Positions 1 through 9,614 of a stretch of DNA of 64,000 nucleotides are shown here, piece after piece. The stretch is from NCBI RefSeq assembly GCF_026314295.1, contig NZ_CP111108.1, positions 930,001-994,000 of the forward strand, in the 5' to 3' direction. Both the position numbers and the translations under genes were made by a program. The stretch's first letter is position 1, and each line of letters begins with the position of its first letter. A model generated the notes under the pieces. It did no database searches. It was not told the DNA's origin and saw only the letters and a program-made list of their open reading frames with translations. Source of the DNA: Caproicibacterium sp. BJN0003. GTDB lineage: Bacteria > Bacillota > Clostridia > Oscillospirales > Acutalibacteraceae.

Positions 1-7
1 TAACCTG

Positions 8-1168
8 GTGAATAGAATGAAAAAAATTGCTGTTTTGGGTTCTACAGGATCGATTGGAACTCAGACTTTGGAGGTTGTCCGCAGTCTGGGAATGTCGGTC
101 TGCGCCCTTGCTGCACATTCGAATATTGATCTGCTCGAAAAGCAGGCACGAGAATTCAAACCGCAACTTGTTGCGGCTTTTGATTTACATGCCGCAAAAG
201 ACCTTCGGATTCGGCTGAAAGATACTGGAATTAAAGTCGTTCAGGGAATGGAAGGCTTGTGTGAAGCGGCAACGATTCCGCAGGCAGATCTGATCCTCAA
301 CGCAGTTGTTGGAATGGTTGGGTTAAAACCGACGCTGCAGGCAATCGCTGCAAATAAAGACGTAGCGCTCGCCAATAAAGAAACTCTGGTAGCCGGCGGT
401 CAGCTTGTGATGGATGCAGTACGCCAGCGCCGAATTCAGCTGATTCCAGTCGACAGTGAACACAGTGCGATTTTTCAATGCCTTCAGGCGGCGGATCCTA
501 AAGAGCTCAATAAGATTCTTTTAACTGCTTCCGGTGGTCCGTTTTTTGGAAAGAAAGCGGAGGAGCTAAAAAATGTAACACCGCAGATGGCTTTAAAACA
601 CCCAAATTGGAAAATGGGTGCAAAAGTGACAATTGATTCTGCTACTATGATGAATAAGGGCTTAGAGATGATGGAAGCAGGCTGGCTTTTCCATGTTCCG
701 GCGTCTATGATCGAAGTAGTGATTCACCGGGAGAGCATTGTGCATTCTATGGTCGAATTTCAGGATCATGCGATTTTGGCACAGATGGGCGTTACCGATA
801 TGCGGCTGCCAATTCAATATGCGCTTACATACCCCAAGCGAGTGGAAGGACCTGTAGAGGAGCTTTCCCTTACAGATGTAGGAAAACTGACTTTCTATCC
901 GCCGGATGAGAAAACTTTTACTTGTCTGCATGCTTGTAAAGTTGCTATGGATCGCGGTGGATTGGCTCCGGCTGCAGCAAACGGTGCCAATGAGGCGGCA
1001 GTATCTCTTTTCCTGCAGGGGAAGATCGGATTTTTGCAGATTGGAGAATTGGTAACTGCTGCTTTGGAAGAGCAGAAAGATGTACCGTCCTCTACACTGG
1101 ACGAAATTCTTGCAGCAGATCAGGCGGCAAGACAGTTTGTACTTGAAAAAGCCGGACAACATTTTTAA
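8..1168 (+). CDS. dxr: 1-deoxy-D-xylulose 5-phosphate reductoisomerase
   Basis: This enzyme makes 2-C-methyl-D-erythritol 4-phosphate from DXP with NADPH, the first committed step of the MEP isoprenoid pathway in the cytoplasm. The N-terminus has the dinucleotide-binding stretch GSTGSIGTQTLE. ANKETLVAGG, the metal-binding DSEHSA segment, LLTASGGPF, KVTIDSATMMNKGLE and HRESIVHSMVEF follow, all family hallmarks. Length (about 385 residues) is normal, so the gene is complete. A GTG at 8 opens the frame, but the ATG at 17 (MKKIAVLG) fits the family start better; the ribosome-binding site lies at or beyond the window edge. rseP follows after 21 bases and ispG and polC come next, a common Clostridia order. 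Confidence 0.97.
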   Translation: MNRMKKIAVLGSTGSIGTQTLEVVRSLGMSVCALAAHSNIDLLEKQAREFKPQLVAAFDLHAAKDLRIRLKDTGIKVVQGMEGLCEAATIPQADLILNAVVGMVGLKPTLQAIAANKDVALANKETLVAGGQLVMDAVRQRRIQLIPVDSEHSAIFQCLQAADPKELNKILLTASGGPFFGKKAEELKNVTPQMALKHPNWKMGAKVTIDSATMMNKGLEMMEAGWLFHVPASMIEVVIHRESIVHSMVEFQDHAILAQMGVTDMRLPIQYALTYPKRVEGPVEELSLTDVGKLTFYPPDEKTFTCLHACKVAMDRGGLAPAAANGANEAAVSLFLQGKIGFLQIGELVTAALEEQKDVPSSTLDEILAADQAARQFVLEKAGQHF

Positions 1169-1189
1169 TTTTTACAAGGGGGACATTCA

Positions 1190-2263
1190 ATGACCGTACT
1201 CGTCATTATCATTGCAGTGCTGCTGTTTGGATTGGTAATCCTGATTCATGAAGGAGGCCATTTTGTAACGGCAAAGCTTTGTGGAATCCAAGTAAATGAA
1301 TTTGCAATCGGTATGGGTCCGAAGCTTTTTCATTTCACAAAAGGAGAAACAGAGTATTCCCTGCGCCTATTCCCAATCGGGGGATTTTGCGCAATGGAGG
1401 GAGAGGACGAGGAAAGCAATAACGAGAACGCTTTTGAAAACAAGCCAATTTGGAAACGAGCTCTAGTAATTGCCATGGGGGCAATTATGAACATGGTTTT
1501 AGGATTTGTATTTGTCATGATTTTGCTGATTCCACAGCAGAAATTTGCTTCTACGACGATCAGTGTCTTCCAAGACAATTCTGCTACACAGGCGGCAGGA
1601 CTCCAAGTTGGAGACCGGATTACAGGAATCGACGGGTATTGGGTAAATACAGATAAAGATTTGAATTTTGCTCTGGCTCTGGCAAATCCCAATGACGTTG
1701 ATCTGACGGTCCAGAGAGACGGAAAGACGATAGAATTTTCAGACATTAAGTTCCATACAACGCAGACGCAGGACGGCTCACAGGTGCTAACGCTGGACTT
1801 TTATGTGATGCCTGTAGAGAAAAATTTTGGAACCGTTATGACGAAAACTTTTGATGATACGATTTCAACAGTCCGAATGGTTTGGGCGAGCCTTGCAGGA
1901 ATTGCACAGGGCAGATTCGGCTTAAAAGATATTGCAGGGCCGGTAGGGACATTCAGCATGATCGGAAAAGTAGCAAGCCAAAGTGTAGAGAACGGTGGAT
2001 TTCGGCTTGCGATGGAAAACATGCTATATATCATTATGGTGATTACAGTTAACCTCGCTGTCGTGAATCTACTGCCGATTCCGGCTTTGGATGGTGGAAA
2101 GCTTCTGCTTTTGCTGATTGAAAAAATTCGCAGAAAGCCCTTAAATAGAAAGATAGAAGAACGAATTAATATCGTTGGCTTTTCCCTTTTGATGGCACTT
2201 ATGATGCTGATTACCGTCAATGATGTGGTAAGAATCTTTAATGGAACGGGAATCGGAGGTTAA
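1190..2263 (+). CDS. rseP: RIP metalloprotease RseP (site-2 protease family)
   Basis: A membrane-embedded zinc protease that cuts transmembrane substrates such as anti-sigma factors and leftover signal peptides. The first membrane helix carries LIHEGGHF (HExxH, about residues 19-24), giving two zinc ligands and the catalytic Glu. A PDZ domain lies around residues 115-190 (AAGLQVGDRITGIDG). NLLPIPALDGGKLL near residue 285 is the second conserved motif, with the third ligand Asp. Hydrophobic segments near residues 1-20, 95-115, 275-300 and 325-345 fit the usual four-helix layout. The start ATG at 1190 follows AAGGGGG. It lies between dxr and ispG. Confidence 0.96.
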   Translation: MTVLVIIIAVLLFGLVILIHEGGHFVTAKLCGIQVNEFAIGMGPKLFHFTKGETEYSLRLFPIGGFCAMEGEDEESNNENAFENKPIWKRALVIAMGAIMNMVLGFVFVMILLIPQQKFASTTISVFQDNSATQAAGLQVGDRITGIDGYWVNTDKDLNFALALANPNDVDLTVQRDGKTIEFSDIKFHTTQTQDGSQVLTLDFYVMPVEKNFGTVMTKTFDDTISTVRMVWASLAGIAQGRFGLKDIAGPVGTFSMIGKVASQSVENGGFRLAMENMLYIIMVITVNLAVVNLLPIPALDGGKLLLLLIEKIRRKPLNRKIEERINIVGFSLLMALMMLITVNDVVRIFNGTGIGG

Positions 2264-2304
2264 CCTTTTTCTGTTGCAGAATGACTCGGAAGGAAGAATA
2301 ACAG

Positions 2305-3348
2305 ATGAGGAAAACACGGAGAGTATTGGTCGGAACGGTGCCGGTAGGCGGCGGTACACCTGTTTCTGTACAGTCGATGCTAAATTGCCCTGCTCATGAT
2401 GTGGAGGGCTCTGTTCGTCAGGCGAAGGAGCTTTCTGATGCCGGGTGTGAAATTATTCGTGCAGCAATTCCGGATGAAGAAGCAGTTCGGCTGATTCCTG
2501 CAATTAAAGAAGCAGTGTCGGTTCCGCTGGTTGCCGATATCCATTTTGATTATCGTCTGGCATTGCTTTCGGCAGAAGCCGGAGTAGACGCGATTCGAAT
2601 TAATCCCGGAAATATCGGCGGGGATGAGAATGTCAAAGCGGTCGCTGACTGCTGCAAAAAGAGGCATATCCCTATTCGGATCGGTGTTAACGGCGGTTCT
2701 TTGGAACCTCATATTTTAGAAAAATATGGGAAGCCTTCTCCGGAAGCGCTGGTCGAAAGTGCACTTTATCATGCTTCTCTTTTGGAAAAATTTCAGTTTG
2801 AGGATATTGTTCTTTCGATGAAGTCTTCCGACGTGGACACGATGATCAGAGCATATGAGCTCTGTGCGCAGAAATGCGATTATCCGCTTCATTTGGGTGT
2901 AACGGAAGCCGGCAGCGAACGGATGGGGATTATTAAATCTGCGATTGGAATCGGTTCGCTCTTGCAGCGTGGAATTGGGGATACGATTCGAGTATCATTA
3001 ACGGCAGATCCAGTGCGCGAAGTTTATGCGGGAAAAGATATTTTGAAAGCATTGGGCCTTGGAAAACCGGGTCCGCAGATCGTTTCGTGTCCTACTTGCG
3101 GAAGAACACAGATCAACCTGATTGCAATCGAAGAGCAAGTGGAAAAACGGCTGCAGAACTGTACAAAACCAATTACCGTTGCGGTGATGGGGTGTGTAGT
3201 AAACGGACCGGGAGAAGCAAGAGAAGCGGACGTTGGTATCGCCGGTGGGAATGGCGTAGGCCTTTTGTTTCGGCACGGCAAAATTTTGCGGCGTGTGCCG
3301 GAAGAAAAACTGGTGGATGCGTTGATGGAGGAAATTGAGGCACTTTAA
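2305..3348 (+). CDS. ispG: 4-hydroxy-3-methylbut-2-en-1-yl diphosphate synthase (flavodoxin)
   Basis: A [4Fe-4S] enzyme converting MEcPP to HMBPP, the penultimate MEP-pathway step. The N-terminus (RKTRRVLVGTVPVGGGTPVSVQSM) and the TIM-barrel strands (LVADIHFDYRLAL, DAIRINPGNIGG, RIGVNGGSLE) are typical. The C-terminal domain holds the cluster cysteines in CPTCGRTQINL and MGCVVNGPGEAREAD. At 347 residues it is a normal bacterial short form. It lies 41 bases after rseP and 18 bases before polC. dxr at 8-1168 and ispH at 37411 belong to the same pathway. Confidence 0.97.
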   Translation: MRKTRRVLVGTVPVGGGTPVSVQSMLNCPAHDVEGSVRQAKELSDAGCEIIRAAIPDEEAVRLIPAIKEAVSVPLVADIHFDYRLALLSAEAGVDAIRINPGNIGGDENVKAVADCCKKRHIPIRIGVNGGSLEPHILEKYGKPSPEALVESALYHASLLEKFQFEDIVLSMKSSDVDTMIRAYELCAQKCDYPLHLGVTEAGSERMGIIKSAIGIGSLLQRGIGDTIRVSLTADPVREVYAGKDILKALGLGKPGPQIVSCPTCGRTQINLIAIEEQVEKRLQNCTKPITVAVMGCVVNGPGEAREADVGIAGGNGVGLLFRHGKILRRVPEEKLVDALMEEIEAL

Positions 3349-3366
3349 GAGAAGGATGAGACCGAT

Positions 3367-6300
3367 TTGAATACTTTTCAAGGCTTTTTTGAAAATTATA
3401 TTGATTGTGAAGATCTTCCCCCTGCACTTTGCAAAGGGGAACTTCTTGGGTTGCAGATTGATACGAAAAACCGGATTATTTCTGCAGAATTGTCGATGAA
3501 TGAAACGATTCCTCGAGAAGAATTTTATCATGCAGAAAAAAAGATTTCGGCATGCAAAGAGCTGAATCTTTCCGGCGCTAGATTGAAGCCGCATTATCAA
3601 AATGCGAGCTTTTCGGTGGAGTATTACCCGAATCTCGTGGTGGAACTGAAACGTCGGGAAGCAAGCATTAACGGGAGTCTAAGAGATTCAATACCAACAC
3701 TTTCTGATGGCGTTTTGAAAATTGAATTAAAACACGGCGGTGCAAATTTGCTTAAAACCCGTCATGCGGATCGAATCCTGAGCGACCTAATTCGCGAGGA
3801 GTTTCATGAAAATATTCAGATCGAATTTTGCGGCACTCTGCATGTCGATGGGGAGAGTGCCGCCTATTTAGAGAAACAAAATAAGGTACAGGAAACTGCC
3901 CGCAGAGAAAATCTTGTGCGCCAGGCGCAAGATTATGAAATCTCGATGAATCATCAGGCGGTGGAACTTTCTACGCAGATTCGAGAAGGCGATACACTGA
4001 TGCCGACGATCGTTTTGGAAACTGCCCGGGAGTTTTTCGGACGTATGCCAAAAGGAAAGCCGATTCCGATTTCAAAAGTATCACCGGATATTGGGTCCTG
4101 TGTCATTTGGGGTGAAGTATTTTCACTAGAAATACGTACGACCCGTGACAACAGCCGTAAAATTTATTCTATCAATGTAACAGACTATACTGGTTCCATT
4201 ACCTTGAAAGTGATTGAGGCAGTGCAGAACTGCCGTACTTTGGATACGATTAAAAAAGGTATGACTTTTCTCATTAAAGGCGATGTGGAATACGACAAAT
4301 ATGATCATGAAATTGTAATGCGGCCAAGGGGCTTTGCAACAGTCAAACAGCTTAAAGTTGAAGATAAAGCGCCGGTCAAGCGTGTGGAACTGCATTTACA
4401 TACTTGTATGTCCAGCATGGATGGCGTTAATTCGGCGGAAGATTTGGTGCGCAGAGCGGCTGAATGGGGACACCCAGCAATTGCTATTACGGATCACGGC
4501 GTTGTGCAGTCATTCCCGGATGCAATGAATGCTGCCGCCGATATGAAAAAAGCTGGACATCCCATTAAGGTGATTTATGGGATGGAGGCTTATTTTGTCA
4601 ACGATTTGGTTCCGGCGGTAACCGGTCACAGCGATCGGCCTCTTTCCGGAGAATTTATCAGCTTTGATCTGGAAACGACCGGACTTTCTGCAAATGAAGA
4701 ACGGATTACCGAAATTGGCGCTGTTCGGGTGAAAAACGGAGAGGTTCTCGAAAACTTTGATACCTTTGTTGACCCCGAACGCCCGATTCCAGGAAAGATT
4801 ACAGAGCTTACCGGGATTACGGATGAAATGGTAAAAGGGGCACCAAAAGAGGCAGAAGCTCTTAAAATGTTCTATGAGTTCTGCGGAACAGATGCGGTGC
4901 TTGTTGCGCATAATGCGGATTTTGATACGTCTTTTTTGAGAAAAGCAGCGACGCGCAGTAAAATGACCTTTGATTATCCTTATATTGATACGGTCCCGAT
5001 GTGCCGCAGTCTTTTAAAGGATATTAAAAATGTAAAACTGGATACGGTTGCAAAATATTTAAAATTAGATCCGTTTAATCATCACCGCGCCTGCGACGAT
5101 GCGGCGGTACTTGGAGAGATCCTAATCCGCCTTTTTAGGAGACTAAAAGAGGATACTAAGTGCAGAACGGTAAACGAGATCAATATGGCGTTAGCCGGCG
5201 GCGATCCCAAAAAAATTCCTTCTTATCATCAGATTATTTTGGTCAAAAACCATGTCGGACTTAAAAACCTTTATAAATTGGTTTCTATGGGGCATTTGCA
5301 GTATTTTTACCGCAATCCGAGAGTCCCGAAAAGTGAACTGATGAAGCATCGGGAAGGCCTTTTGATTGGCAGCGCGTGTGAAGCGGGAGAGCTTTACCGT
5401 GCCATCGAAAATGGACAGCCATGGAGTAAACTTTTGGAGATTGCTTCTTTTTATGATTATCTGGAAGTTCAGCCGCTGGGGAATAACGCTTTTCTGGTAC
5501 GGGAGGGCAGTGTCCCAAATATTGAAACGTTGCAGGATTACAATAAAACGATTATAAAGATCGGCAAAAAGCTTCATAAACCGGTCGTTGCTACCTGTGA
5601 TGTCCACTTTATGGACCCGAAAGACGGTGCTTATCGAAAGATTTTGATGGCTGCAAAGGGCTTTGATGATACAGATAATCAGGCGCCGCTTTATTACCGT
5701 ACCACAGCAGAGATGCTCAAAGAATTTGAATATCTTGGAAAAGAGACGGCTTACGAAATTGTTGTGACGAATCCTAATAAAATTGCTGATTTGTGTGAGC
5801 CGATTCGTGCAATTCCAGATGGTATTTTTCCTCCATTCATTGATGGTGCTGAGGAGCAGCTGAATTCAATTTGTTGGAAGCGCGCAAAACAGGTTTATGG
5901 TGATCCATTGCCGGAGATCGTTCGGGCGAGACTTGATCGAGAGCTTGGTTCCATTAATAAACATGGATTTTCGGTGCTGTATATGACCGCCCAGAAACTG
6001 GTTGCTGACAGCGAAGCCCATGGTTATCTGGTTGGTTCCCGTGGCAGTGTTGGCTCCTCCTTTGTTGCGAGTATGTCCGGAATTTCCGAAGTAAATCCGC
6101 TCGCGCCGCACTATATTTGCCCTGCCTGCAAATACAGCAAATTTATTACGGATGGCAGTGTCATTTCCGGTTTTGATCTTCCACCGATGGATTGTCCTGT
6201 CTGCGGAACACCATTAAATCGCGATGGGCATACGATTCCTTTTGAAACATTTCTGGGATTTGACGGCGATAAGACCCCTGATATTGACTTGAATTTTTCC

Positions 6301-7707
6301 GGAGAATATCAGTCAGGCGCTCACCGCTATACAGAAACTCTTTTCGGTAAAGATCATGTGTTTAAAGCTGGTACGATCGCAACTGTTGCAGATAAGACTG
6401 CAATCGGCTATGTGAAAAAATATGAAGAAGAAAAAAATCTGATTTTGAATCGCACAGAAGAACTGCGCCTTGCAAACGGCTGTACCGGCGTAAAAAGGAC
6501 AACCGGTCAGCATCCAGGCGGTATGGTCGTTGTTCCCAAGGGATATGAAATCTATGATTTTTGTCCGATTCAACACCCAGCCAATGATCAGAAAAATGAT
6601 AATATCACGACACACTTCGATTTCCATAAAATTCATGATACTATTTGTAAATTGGACGAGCTGGGGCATGATGTGCCGACAATTTATCGGTATTTGGAAG
6701 AATACACCGGAATCCCTGTGATGTCTGTCACCATGAGCGATCAGCAGGTGATGAGTCTGTTCCATTCCCCTGAAGCATTGGGGGTAACGGAAGAGGACAT
6801 TGATTCTAAGACTGGAACTTTTTCGATGCCGGAACTTGGCACTCCATTTGTGCGTGGAATGCTGATGGATTCTCAGCCAAGAACTTTTTCTGACCTTTTG
6901 CAGGTTTCGGGCCTTTCCCATGGTACCGACGTTTGGTTGGGCAATGCACAGGATCTGATTAAAAACGGAACCTGCAATATCAGTGAGGTTATCGGAACGC
7001 GTGACAGTATTATGACCTATCTGTTACATAAAGGGTTAGAGCCGAAAATGGCTTTTAAGATCATGGAGATAACCAGAAAGGGCAAAGCAACAAAACTTTT
7101 GACAGAAGACCATATTAAGGCGATGAAGGAACATAATGTGCCGCAGTGGTATATTGATTCCTGCTTTAAGATTAAATATATGTTCCCGAAGGCGCATGCA
7201 GCTGCTTATATGATTGCGGCGCTGCGGCTCGGTTGGTATAAGGTCCATCGTCCAGTGGAATATTATGCGGCTTATTTTACTGTTCGCGGAGAAGACTTTG
7301 ACGGTGCGACCGTCATGAAAGGAAAACACGCTGTAGAACAAAAAATGCAGGAAATCCGAATGAAGGGGAAAGAGGCCAGCGCAAAAGAAGAAGCACTTTT
7401 TGATACCTTCCAGATTGTGAATGAAATGCTTGCCCGCGGAATCGAAGTTTTGCCGGTGGACCTTTATCACTCCGATGCGCGTAAATATTTAGTCGAGAAC
7501 GGAAAGATTCGCCTGCCGTTTGCTTCTATCGGAGGGGTAGGCGAAGCGGCTGCTGCTTCCCTTGCTCTTGCAAGAAGAGAGGGATCTTATATTTCGATGG
7601 ATGATGTGCAGGCTCGCTCTAAGGTCAGCAAGACCGTGATCGAAAAACTGCAGGAAGCAGGCGCAATGGGGAATCTGCCTCAGAGCAGCCAAATGACCTT
7701 TTTCTGA
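3367..7707 (+). CDS. polC: DNA polymerase III PolC-type, alpha subunit with proofreading exonuclease
   Basis: The main replicative polymerase of low-GC Gram-positives. In order: N-terminal domain; OB fold (about residues 230-325); PHP domain starting near 337 (RVELHLHTCMSSMDG); inserted DEDDh exonuclease from about 430 (FDLETTGLS; HNADFDTSFL; HHRACDDA); rest of PHP; a four-cysteine zinc site near 915-945 (CPACKYSK, CPVCG); palm with catalytic PDIDLNFSGEY near 970; then fingers and the HhH region, with VARGIEVLPVD-like and SIGGVGEAAA segments. Its 1446 residues are full length. The start is TTG at 3367, 18 bases after ispG. The exonuclease insertion inside PHP separates PolC from DnaE. Confidence 0.98.
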   Translation: MNTFQGFFENYIDCEDLPPALCKGELLGLQIDTKNRIISAELSMNETIPREEFYHAEKKISACKELNLSGARLKPHYQNASFSVEYYPNLVVELKRREASINGSLRDSIPTLSDGVLKIELKHGGANLLKTRHADRILSDLIREEFHENIQIEFCGTLHVDGESAAYLEKQNKVQETARRENLVRQAQDYEISMNHQAVELSTQIREGDTLMPTIVLETAREFFGRMPKGKPIPISKVSPDIGSCVIWGEVFSLEIRTTRDNSRKIYSINVTDYTGSITLKVIEAVQNCRTLDTIKKGMTFLIKGDVEYDKYDHEIVMRPRGFATVKQLKVEDKAPVKRVELHLHTCMSSMDGVNSAEDLVRRAAEWGHPAIAITDHGVVQSFPDAMNAAADMKKAGHPIKVIYGMEAYFVNDLVPAVTGHSDRPLSGEFISFDLETTGLSANEERITEIGAVRVKNGEVLENFDTFVDPERPIPGKITELTGITDEMVKGAPKEAEALKMFYEFCGTDAVLVAHNADFDTSFLRKAATRSKMTFDYPYIDTVPMCRSLLKDIKNVKLDTVAKYLKLDPFNHHRACDDAAVLGEILIRLFRRLKEDTKCRTVNEINMALAGGDPKKIPSYHQIILVKNHVGLKNLYKLVSMGHLQYFYRNPRVPKSELMKHREGLLIGSACEAGELYRAIENGQPWSKLLEIASFYDYLEVQPLGNNAFLVREGSVPNIETLQDYNKTIIKIGKKLHKPVVATCDVHFMDPKDGAYRKILMAAKGFDDTDNQAPLYYRTTAEMLKEFEYLGKETAYEIVVTNPNKIADLCEPIRAIPDGIFPPFIDGAEEQLNSICWKRAKQVYGDPLPEIVRARLDRELGSINKHGFSVLYMTAQKLVADSEAHGYLVGSRGSVGSSFVASMSGISEVNPLAPHYICPACKYSKFITDGSVISGFDLPPMDCPVCGTPLNRDGHTIPFETFLGFDGDKTPDIDLNFSGEYQSGAHRYTETLFGKDHVFKAGTIATVADKTAIGYVKKYEEEKNLILNRTEELRLANGCTGVKRTTGQHPGGMVVVPKGYEIYDFCPIQHPANDQKNDNITTHFDFHKIHDTICKLDELGHDVPTIYRYLEEYTGIPVMSVTMSDQQVMSLFHSPEALGVTEEDIDSKTGTFSMPELGTPFVRGMLMDSQPRTFSDLLQVSGLSHGTDVWLGNAQDLIKNGTCNISEVIGTRDSIMTYLLHKGLEPKMAFKIMEITRKGKATKLLTEDHIKAMKEHNVPQWYIDSCFKIKYMFPKAHAAAYMIAALRLGWYKVHRPVEYYAAYFTVRGEDFDGATVMKGKHAVEQKMQEIRMKGKEASAKEEALFDTFQIVNEMLARGIEVLPVDLYHSDARKYLVENGKIRLPFASIGGVGEAAAASLALARREGSYISMDDVQARSKVSKTVIEKLQEAGAMGNLPQSSQMTFF

Positions 7708-7741
7708 GTGTAATGAGCCCTTACTTTACTGGAGAAAAAGA

Positions 7742-7770
7742 TTGACACTATCGATTTCATGTGATATCAT
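7742..7770 (+). promoter_or_regulatory. Sigma-A promoter of the his operon
   Basis: TTGACA (7742-7747), a 17-base spacer and TATCAT (7765-7770), with TG one base before the -10 box (extended -10). Transcription would start near 7777, leaving a leader of only about 25 bases. That is too short for a T-box or attenuator, so his control by such a leader is unlikely here. An AGGAG at 7790-7794 serves hisZ. Confidence 0.8.
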
Positions 7771-7800
7771 GGTAGCACACTAAAGTGACAGGAGAATTCT

Positions 7801-8979
7801 ATGAAACAGAATCATAAAATTACACCGGAAGGAACTCATGATCTTTTGTTTGAAGAATGTCTTGCTCGGCGTGAAGCGGAGCGGAGACTGACTGAAGCTT
7901 TTCGGGTACGTGGTTATCATGAGGTGATGACGCCCGGATTTGAGTACTATGATGTCTTTACGCAGTCAGAGGCCGGAATTGGGCAGGAAGTCATGTATAA
8001 AATGACGGATCGTCATGGCAGATTGATTGTTATGCGCCCGGATTCTACCATGCCCATTGCGCGTCTTGCGGCAACACGGCTTTTAAATCAGCCGCGGCCG
8101 CTGCGCCTTTATTATGATCAGCCGGTTTACCGTAGCAATCCGGCTTTAATTGGCAGAGAAGACGAAAATGCGCAGGCGGGGGTGGAGCTTTTAGGAGCCG
8201 ATGGACTTCGAGCCGATTTAGAAGTCTTGACAACGGCGGTAGAATCTCTCTTTTCTTGTGTGCCGGATTTTCGTCTGGAATTAGGGCATGCAGGCTTTTT
8301 CCATGCACTGGCAGAGCAGCTTTCTCTTTCGGAAGATCGCCTGGAAGATATCCGCAGTGCAATTGAGAGCAAAAATTATGCGGCACTCGATCAGATCTTG
8401 GATGCACTGCCTGCGTCTGCCGCGGTAGATGCAATGAGGCGGCTTCCACGTCTGTTTGGCGGAGAAGAAGTCTTTGAAGAAGCGGAAAAACTTTGTGAAA
8501 CACCAAAGGCAAAAGAGACGCTTTCCTACCTAAAAAAGCTTTATCATGCAGTACAGGATCTGGGATTGGGAGATCGCCTGATGGTAGACCTTGGCTTAGT
8601 GCAGCGAAATAATTATTATACGGGTGTTGTTTTTACCGCATATACGGAAGAATACGGCGATGCAGTCCTTTTTGGCGGACGGTATGATCATTTACTCGAA
8701 CATTATGGGTGTAAGATGCCGGCAGTCGGATTCGGAGTGAATGTCGATGCAGTAACGAAAATTCTGCTGCAAAATGATGAATATCCGGCAGTGCAGGAGC
8801 CGCAGGTTTTGGTTCATGGAGATCATGGGCAGGCAGTCGCGGCATTGCGCCGGGCAGCAAAATTGACCGCACAGGGAATCTGCTGCGAAACAAGTCTCTG
8901 CGAAACACGGGAAGAAGCGCTCAATTATGCAAAATCCCGTAACATTCCCAAAGTGGAGTTTGTGGAGGGAAAAGAATGA
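7801..8979 (+). CDS. hisZ: ATP phosphoribosyltransferase regulatory subunit
   Basis: A catalytically inactive histidyl-tRNA synthetase paralogue that forms an octamer with short-form HisG and carries the histidine feedback site. The class II synthetase fold is visible: motif-2-like segment near RPDSTMPIARLAATRL and YYDQPVYRSN, and a late LVQRNNYYTGVVFTAYTEEYGDAVLFGGRYD stretch typical of HisZ. The 392 residues match HisZ rather than the longer HisRS. It is first in the operon, and its stop overlaps the hisG start (ATGA). The short hisG next door is the form that needs HisZ. Confidence 0.95.
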   Translation: MKQNHKITPEGTHDLLFEECLARREAERRLTEAFRVRGYHEVMTPGFEYYDVFTQSEAGIGQEVMYKMTDRHGRLIVMRPDSTMPIARLAATRLLNQPRPLRLYYDQPVYRSNPALIGREDENAQAGVELLGADGLRADLEVLTTAVESLFSCVPDFRLELGHAGFFHALAEQLSLSEDRLEDIRSAIESKNYAALDQILDALPASAAVDAMRRLPRLFGGEEVFEEAEKLCETPKAKETLSYLKKLYHAVQDLGLGDRLMVDLGLVQRNNYYTGVVFTAYTEEYGDAVLFGGRYDHLLEHYGCKMPAVGFGVNVDAVTKILLQNDEYPAVQEPQVLVHGDHGQAVAALRRAAKLTAQGICCETSLCETREEALNYAKSRNIPKVEFVEGKE

Positions 8980-9614
8980 AACCATTGCGGATTGCGCTTA
9001 CAAAAGGGCGTTTGGAAGAAAAAACCGTAGAGATGCTGGAAAAAATCGGTCTTGATTGTTCTGCGGTACATAATAAAGGGCGCAGATTGATTTTGCCGAT
9101 AGGAAATGGCGAGATTGAAGTTGTTCTGGCAAAGGCAAATGATGTGATTACGTATGTGGAACATGGTGTCTGCGATCTTGGAGTCGTCGGAAAAGATACG
9201 ATTCTGGAAAAAGGCGGAAGCTATTACGAGCTTTTAAATCTTGGCTTTGGAAAATGCCGGTTTGCTCTGGCAGGTCCAAAAGGGACAGACTTCTTTTCCG
9301 GATATAGAGCAAAGACGATTGCCTCAAAGTATCCAAATGTCGCACGTTCTTATTTTGAAAATAAGGCCATGGATGTGAGAATCATCAAGATTGAAGGCAG
9401 TGTGGAATTAGCACCTCTTTTGGGGCTTTCCGATGCGATTGTGGATATTGTGGAAACTGGTTCAACTCTAAAAGAAAATGGTCTTGAGGTGATCGATACC
9501 GTTTGCACGATTTCTGCAAGGCTGATTGCAAATACGGCCAGTTTAAAATTGCGCAAGTCTGAGATCGAGGCACTTGTGGAAAAAATGGAGCGGGTAAAGG
9601 AGGAACAGGCATGA
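8976..9614 (+). CDS. hisG: ATP phosphoribosyltransferase catalytic subunit (short form)
   Basis: Catalyses the first step of histidine synthesis, joining ATP and PRPP to phosphoribosyl-ATP. Periplasmic-binding-protein-like fold motifs include LRIALTKGRLEE at the N-terminus, CDLGVVGKDTI, GKCRFALAGP and DAIVDIVETGSTLKENGLE (PRPP site). At 212 residues it lacks the C-terminal ACT-like regulatory domain of the long form, consistent with hisZ directly upstream. It overlaps hisZ by 4 bases and hisD by 4 bases, so translation is probably coupled. Confidence 0.97.
   Translation: MKPLRIALTKGRLEEKTVEMLEKIGLDCSAVHNKGRRLILPIGNGEIEVVLAKANDVITYVEHGVCDLGVVGKDTILEKGGSYYELLNLGFGKCRFALAGPKGTDFFSGYRAKTIASKYPNVARSYFENKAMDVRIIKIEGSVELAPLLGLSDAIVDIVETGSTLKENGLEVIDTVCTISARLIANTASLKLRKSEIEALVEKMERVKEEQA

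Noticed and set aside
662-1162. Long minus-strand frame opposite dxr
   Set aside because: It mirrors the coding strand of a strongly conserved gene and encodes no recognisable motif.
7708-7800. T-box or attenuator for the his operon
   Set aside because: The promoter leaves a leader of about 25 bases, too short for either.
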